A DNA stretch of 64,000 bases from Hyphomicrobiales bacterium (GTDB taxonomy: Bacteria; Pseudomonadota; Alphaproteobacteria; Rhizobiales; Rhizobiaceae). A program made the translations under genes and the position numbers. The DNA lies in the NCBI GenBank assembly GCA_900472785.1, contig UCJH01000035.1:1-64000 (forward strand), in the 5' to 3' direction. Numbering within the stretch: position 1 is the stretch's first letter; each line of letters begins with the position of its first letter. Below the pieces are notes generated by a model. The model was not told where the DNA came from. It was given only the letters and a program-made list of their open reading frames with translations, and did no database searches. Positions 60,462-64,000 of the stretch are shown in pieces.

Positions 60462-61328
60462 ATGGACATGGTTACGCTGGATTACTTCCGAGAGCCGGGC
60501 CCGCATACCACGGCAAAGAAGAATAAGGTCGGGCTGGCAGGCGCTCCAACGGACATCACCGACCTGGCCGCCTGGATTCAGGGAAGAATGCTTCACGAAC
60601 ACTGGGCGTCGAGATATGGCGAAGAGCTGACTCCGGAGCGCCGTGAACTCTCGCAAAGAAGATCGGTGGACGCCGTGCTGGACGGCCTCCTTGCGGGGGG
60701 TAACTCACCACGTCCTGCTGCGGGTCGCGCGGTTGGCGTCTGCAGCCACTTCTCGCTGCTCGCGGTGTCGGCCTTGCGAGCGAACGGCCGTGCGGCCAGG
60801 TCGCGGTGCGGTTTCGGCACGTATTTCGCTCCCGACAAGGCGATCGACCACTGGGTAGTGGAGGTCTGGAATGGTGATCGCTGGCGGATGGTCGATTTTC
60901 AGATCGATGAGTTTCAGCGTGCAGAACTGGGGCTGGTCTTCGACACTCTCGACTTGCCGGCGGGTGAGTTCCTGCTGGCCGCCAAGGCCTGGCAACTCTG
61001 CCGGCGTGGCGAAGACGACCCCAATCGCTTTGGAATCTTCGATGAAGGCGGCTTCTGGTTCATCGCCTCAAATATGATCCGTGACCTCGCCAGCCTGAAC
61101 AAGCTCGAGATGCTGCCGTGGGACGACTGGGGGGCGATGCCATCCCCGGACGCGGAGATCAGCACCGAGGAACTGCGACGCTTCGATCATTTGGCGGAGG
61201 TCCTGCTCGACCCCGACCATCATAGGGAAGAGCTCCGTCTACTCTATGACGCTCCAGGGTTCGGGATGCCTGGAGAGGTCTTCAATGCTGTCAGGCAGGT
61301 TCGTGAGACGGTTTCGGTCGCGCAGTAG
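60462..61328 (+). CDS. Transglutaminase-like superfamily protein
   Basis: A 288-residue soluble protein. A Cys-His-Asp triad can be read: VGVCSHFSLLAVSALRANG (Cys), DHWVVEVWNGDRWRMVDFQI (His then Asp) in the order of the transglutaminase/protease fold. GGAG lies seven bases before the ATG at 60462. No signal peptide. Bacterial members act as proteases, amidases or peptide-modifying enzymes; the substrate is unknown. It stands alone between two convergently placed units, without operon partner. Confidence 0.7.
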   Translation: MDMVTLDYFREPGPHTTAKKNKVGLAGAPTDITDLAAWIQGRMLHEHWASRYGEELTPERRELSQRRSVDAVLDGLLAGGNSPRPAAGRAVGVCSHFSLLAVSALRANGRAARSRCGFGTYFAPDKAIDHWVVEVWNGDRWRMVDFQIDEFQRAELGLVFDTLDLPAGEFLLAAKAWQLCRRGEDDPNRFGIFDEGGFWFIASNMIRDLASLNKLEMLPWDDWGAMPSPDAEISTEELRRFDHLAEVLLDPDHHREELRLLYDAPGFGMPGEVFNAVRQVRETVSVAQ

Positions 61329-61527
61329 GTACTCAAAGCTCGTCGGCTGAAGTTCTGCATGTTCGGGTACTATACGACCGCTAATGTGATGATCGCGTTG
61401 GCCGATACCGTTGAAAAACTCGGCAGGCTCAAGGGATCAATTGCAAGAGCAGAGTAGGTGAGCTCAGGAAAAAGCCAGCCAGGAGTCCGACAAACCCCAA
61501 GGCAACCGCGCCAATAATTGCCGAGGC

Positions 61528-62106
61528 TCACACCTGGCTGAGAAAGCCTTCCGTCGACAATATCTCCAATTGCACCGAGAAGCGATCGCCTAACAATTCG
61601 AGCGAGGCGTCATGGGTATCATCCGCGCCACTACAGACGGCATCTTTCAAGAGGATCACGCGATAGCCAAGGTCGACGGCTCCGAGGGCCGCAGCCAAGA
61701 CACACACGTCCGTCTCTCCGCCTGAGATCGCGATGGTTTCCACCCCTTCCCTCGACAAGACGCGGTAGAGCTCGCCGGTCGTCCATGGCGAATATGTCAT
61801 CTTGTCGAAAATCCGGGCCGGCGGCACCAAGGCTTTCAATGACGGGACGAGATCGACCATGTCTGGTCCCAGCCGATCCAGGGTCATGGTGTCCCATTTC
61901 TGATAGTAGCTGCGCCACATGCCGTTCATGTCCTCTGCCCGCTTTGGCGGCAGGAACCGCGTGAACACCGTCCGTTGAGCATGGCGCTGTGCAATTTCCT
62001 GGACCTGTGGAGAAACCTCTTTCATCCATGGCACGTGCCAAGGCGTGTCTTCAGCGAACATCCGCTGCATATCGATGCACAAATGAATCCAGCGACTGTT
62101 GTTCAT
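61528..62106 (-). CDS. Isochorismatase-like cysteine hydrolase
   Basis: A 192-residue hydrolase of the isochorismatase/nicotinamidase fold: LCIDMQRMFAED (catalytic Asp), FDKMTYSPW (catalytic Lys) and ISGGETDVCVLAAALGAVDL (catalytic Cys). The ATG is preceded by GGAGGAAACG. The gene follows nadE by 63 bp in the same direction, which suggests a role in nicotinamide or NAD recycling, although the family also hydrolyses other amides. The metal-site pattern of true nicotinamidases is not evident. Confidence 0.8.
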   Translation of the reverse strand: MNNSRWIHLCIDMQRMFAEDTPWHVPWMKEVSPQVQEIAQRHAQRTVFTRFLPPKRAEDMNGMWRSYYQKWDTMTLDRLGPDMVDLVPSLKALVPPARIFDKMTYSPWTTGELYRVLSREGVETIAISGGETDVCVLAAALGAVDLGYRVILLKDAVCSGADDTHDASLELLGDRFSVQLEILSTEGFLSQV

Positions 62107-62169
62107 CGTTTCCTCCGTCCGATATGAACCAACATCAAAGATGGTGGTTCCCATGGCGGCCGGGGCCTT

Positions 62170-63033
62170 TCACCCCGCCATTTCGTTGATAGGCGCCACG
62201 GGCAGAGCGCGCTTGTGTCCGCTTGCCAGATATGTCTTGAGGATACGCTGCCGTGCCGTTTCAGTGACCGCCTTTCCTTCTAGGAAATCATCGATCTCGT
62301 CGTAGGTGACACCGTAGACCTCTTCATCGGGCCGAAGCGGCGCGTCAGACTCAAGATCCGCTGTCGGCACCTTGAATGTCAGTTCCGACGGAGCGCCCAT
62401 GTGCTCAGCGATGGCCCTTACCCGTCGTTTGGTCAGGCCGGCAAGGGGCAAAATGTCAGCTGCTCCATCGCCGAACTTGGTGAAGAACCCCATGAGAGCT
62501 TCGGCTGCCTGATCAGTTCCGATCACTAAGCCCCTTGTTGACCCAGCCAAGGCATACTGAGCCACCATTCGCTGCCGTGCTTTTATGTTGCCAAGATGAA
62601 AGTGTTTGCGAGCCGGCTCGATCAAATCCTCTCCCTCCACAAGGACCGCGTCGAGCATGGCGTCTGCGGCCGGCTTGATATCCACGGTGACGACACGATC
62701 AGGGCCGATGACACCGAGGGACTTTTGTGCGTCAGTCTCGTCCACCTGGACACCATAAGGCAGTCGCGCGGCAATGAATTGAGCGTCGTATCCATCGGCT
62801 CGAAGCTCCGAAACCGCGGCTTGCGCGAGAAGGCCGGCAACAAGCGAATCGACGCCACCGCTTATTCCAAGAACATAGGTTCGGCATGAAGCCTGGCGGA
62901 GATAATGGCTTAAGAGAGCGATGCGACGGCGAATCTCAAGTGCTGCATCGAACTCGGCACTGACCCCAAGGGTTCGTGATATTAACTGCTGATCCTGGTC
63001 CATGTCTGATCCGTAGAGTGTCCGGTTTGTCAT
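62170..63033 (-). CDS. nadE: NAD synthetase, ammonia-dependent
   Basis: A 287-residue NAD(+) synthetase. YVLGISGGVDSLVAGLLAQA is the PP-loop; other family segments are RLPYGVQVDETDAQ, HLGNIKARQRMVAQYALAG, VIGTDQAAEALMGFFTKFGD and GAADILPLAGLTKRRVRAIA. It lacks the glutaminase domain, so it uses ammonia. Starts at 63033 or 63003 are both possible. It converts nicotinate adenine dinucleotide to NAD in the cytoplasm and forms an operon with the downstream cysteine hydrolase. As core NadE is often chromosomal, this may be a second copy. Confidence 0.9.
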   Translation of the reverse strand: MTNRTLYGSDMDQDQQLISRTLGVSAEFDAALEIRRRIALLSHYLRQASCRTYVLGISGGVDSLVAGLLAQAAVSELRADGYDAQFIAARLPYGVQVDETDAQKSLGVIGPDRVVTVDIKPAADAMLDAVLVEGEDLIEPARKHFHLGNIKARQRMVAQYALAGSTRGLVIGTDQAAEALMGFFTKFGDGAADILPLAGLTKRRVRAIAEHMGAPSELTFKVPTADLESDAPLRPDEEVYGVTYDEIDDFLEGKAVTETARQRILKTYLASGHKRALPVAPINEMAG

Positions 63034-63050
63034 CGCCCGCTCGGGGTGGT

Positions 63051-63296
63051 TCAGGACGACAAAGGCTGCTCCTTTTTCCAGTTGCGGTAAGGCGCCGACA
63101 TTTGCCCGGGAAAGCGCCGTTCGATCTCTTCTTCCACCAGCGCAATTCGGGAAAGCGTTACCTCCCGGTCGCTTATGTCGTCCTCGCTATGCTTTTCCAG
63201 CAAGCGCATGGCGGAAAAAACCTCATCACTCGTCATCGCTTCCAGCCGGGTCGCGAAATTCGAGGCGTCTTCTTTCAAAATGTCTTTGGCGGTCAT
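63051..63296 (-). CDS. Small hypothetical protein
   Basis: An 81-residue acidic, helical protein: MTAKDILKEDASNFATRLEA, then LLEKHSEDDISDREVTLSRI and a basic RNWKKEQ tail. GGGAG lies nine bases before the ATG at 63296; the longer open frame upstream overlaps the opposite DUF4142 gene and is not real. No family recognised. It ends 17 bp before nadE, so it may share its transcript. Confidence 0.55.
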   Translation of the reverse strand: MTAKDILKEDASNFATRLEAMTSDEVFSAMRLLEKHSEDDISDREVTLSRIALVEEEIERRFPGQMSAPYRNWKKEQPLSS

Positions 63297-63408
63297 CACA
63301 CATCTCCCTACACGCGCTGAAACCATGAGGATTTGAAATTGTTCCTTCTTGCGGAACTTGATGGCGTCGAAGTGGTTTATGGGGCCATCCACAACTGGAG
63401 TCTCCGCT

Positions 63409-63942
63409 ATGAAAAACCCCCTCATCCTCGCATCCATCCTTCTAGCAACGGCCGGATCCGCGGCCATGGCACAGTCCACTGCCGAAAAGACCGGCGTCAA
63501 TTCTGTGATGGGTGTTGCACCGAAGACCGAGGATTTCGTCCTCGAAGCTGCCAGCAGCGACATGTTCGAGATTGAATCCAGCAAACTCGCCGTCGAGCGC
63601 GCGGACGAAAAGACCAAGGCATTTGCGCAGCAGATGCTGACCGACCACCAGAAGACATCTGACGAGTTGAAGGCCATGGTAACGTCCGGCAAGGTCAAGG
63701 CCACGCTCCCGACCACCATGTCTTCCGCTCACCAAGGCATGCTTGATGATCTCAACGAGCTTCAGGGCGACGAGTTCACCAAGCAATATCATTCCGACCA
63801 GGAGGATGTGCATGAAGACGCGGTCGATCTCTTCCAGCGATATGGTGACGAAGGCGAAAACGCTGAGCTGAAGGCCTGGGCTGCAAAGACCCGGCCTGCG
63901 CTCGAGCATCACCTCCAGATGGCGACAGAGATGAACAAGTAA
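63409..63942 (+). CDS. DUF4142 exported protein
   Basis: A 177-residue protein. The signal peptide is MKNPLILASILLATAGSAAM with AMAQ cleavage. The mature part is a ferritin-like helical bundle of the DUF4142 family: FVLEAASSDMFEIESSKLAV, AFAQQMLTDHQKTSDELKAM and FTKQYHSDQEDVHEDAVDLF. The His-rich helices suggest metal binding. GGAG is upstream of the ATG at 63409. Members are periplasmic and stress-induced in rhizobia. A terminator follows ten bases after the stop. Confidence 0.9.
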   Translation: MKNPLILASILLATAGSAAMAQSTAEKTGVNSVMGVAPKTEDFVLEAASSDMFEIESSKLAVERADEKTKAFAQQMLTDHQKTSDELKAMVTSGKVKATLPTTMSSAHQGMLDDLNELQGDEFTKQYHSDQEDVHEDAVDLFQRYGDEGENAELKAWAAKTRPALEHHLQMATEMNK

Positions 63943-63952
63943 AGACTTCCCC

Positions 63953-63989
63953 TGCCCCCGCCGAGTTTTTCGCGCGGGGGCATTTCTTT
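63953..63989 (+). terminator. Rho-independent terminator of the DUF4142 gene
   Basis: TGCCCCCGC (63953-63961) pairs with GCGGGGGCA (63974-63982), a perfect 9-bp GC stem, followed by TTTCTTT. It begins ten bases after the stop codon. Confidence 0.8.
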
Positions 63990-64000
63990 GAGGATGCAAT

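Noticed and set aside
63300-63719. Minus-strand extension of the small gene opposite DUF4142
   Set aside because: The DUF4142 gene has a signal peptide, ribosome site and terminator; the extension is its shadow, and the small gene has its own ATG at 63296.

Overview
The window looks like an accessory region of a rhizobial genome (Rhizobium/Agrobacterium group, Alphaproteobacteria), probably a plasmid, chromid or integrative-element-rich chromosome segment. Pointers are the high G+C with strong third-position bias in most genes, a RHE_PE00001-type plasmid protein (DUF1612 family), an alphaproteobacterial LexA box (GTTC-N7-GTTC), a DUF1127 mini-protein, an sRNA with anti-Shine-Dalgarno loops of the rhizobial alpha-r14 type, and a rhizobial sugar ABC operon with a ROK regulator. 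No rRNA gene, complete tRNA gene or CRISPR array was seen.

Layout. 0.1-7.1 kb: decayed accessory DNA with a HipA remnant, an NlpC/P60-like cell-wall amidase facing a secreted Cys-rich protein, an orphan PD-(D/E)XK protein, a broken nuclease-like gene, nested insertion-sequence remains, a GSU2403-type nucleotidyltransferase with a duplicated 29-bp palindromic operator, and a complete IS6-family element. 7.1-11.2 kb: SOS cassette (LexA box, UvrD-like helicase, SRAP/YedK, DNA polymerase IV). 11.2-14.0 kb: alpha-r14-like sRNA, DUF1127, DEDDh exonuclease and a hypothetical protein. 14.4-23.3 kb: carbohydrate uptake and catabolism unit (binding protein, ATPase, permease, dehydrogenase, isomerase, monooxygenase) facing a ROK repressor and a cytosolic paralogue of the binding protein. 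23.4-30.9 kb: HNH endonuclease, hipBA, a long tyrosine recombinase, then decayed DNA with a possible tRNA-Thr fragment and a broken XRE gene. 30.4-35.5 kb: XRE regulator, SARP-type regulator, a 72-aa peptide, YcaO, TfuA and an 83-aa protein, which together look like a RiPP (probably thioamide-forming) cluster.

35.8-54.5 kb is a dense run of candidate conflict and defence genes: a glucosaminidase-amidase; a three-gene operon of alpha/beta-hydrolase, caspase-like protease and prokaryotic-YEATS protein; a DUF5131/TcmP pair; a PHP-phosphoesterase fused to an SMC/ABC-type ATPase with a small partner; DUF5677 and DUF4238 proteins; a nonsense-interrupted NUDIX gene; AbiH; a HEPN-like protein; and a 911-aa STAND-type NTPase with a nuclease-like N-terminus. 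54.5-57.9 kb carries the DUF1612 protein and a tightly overlapping string of Phd-VapC toxin-antitoxin genes, a solitary antitoxin and a tyrosine recombinase. 58.1-64.0 kb returns to ordinary metabolic genes: a frameshifted F420-dependent-type NADP oxidoreductase, an MFS transporter, a transglutaminase-like protein, a cysteine hydrolase beside NAD synthetase, a small cytosolic protein and a DUF4142 exported protein.

The two most unusual assemblies are the SARP/peptide/YcaO/TfuA cluster (30.9-35.5 kb) and the hydrolase/caspase/YEATS operon (37.4-41.8 kb). All functional calls come from reading motifs and context; no database search was run.
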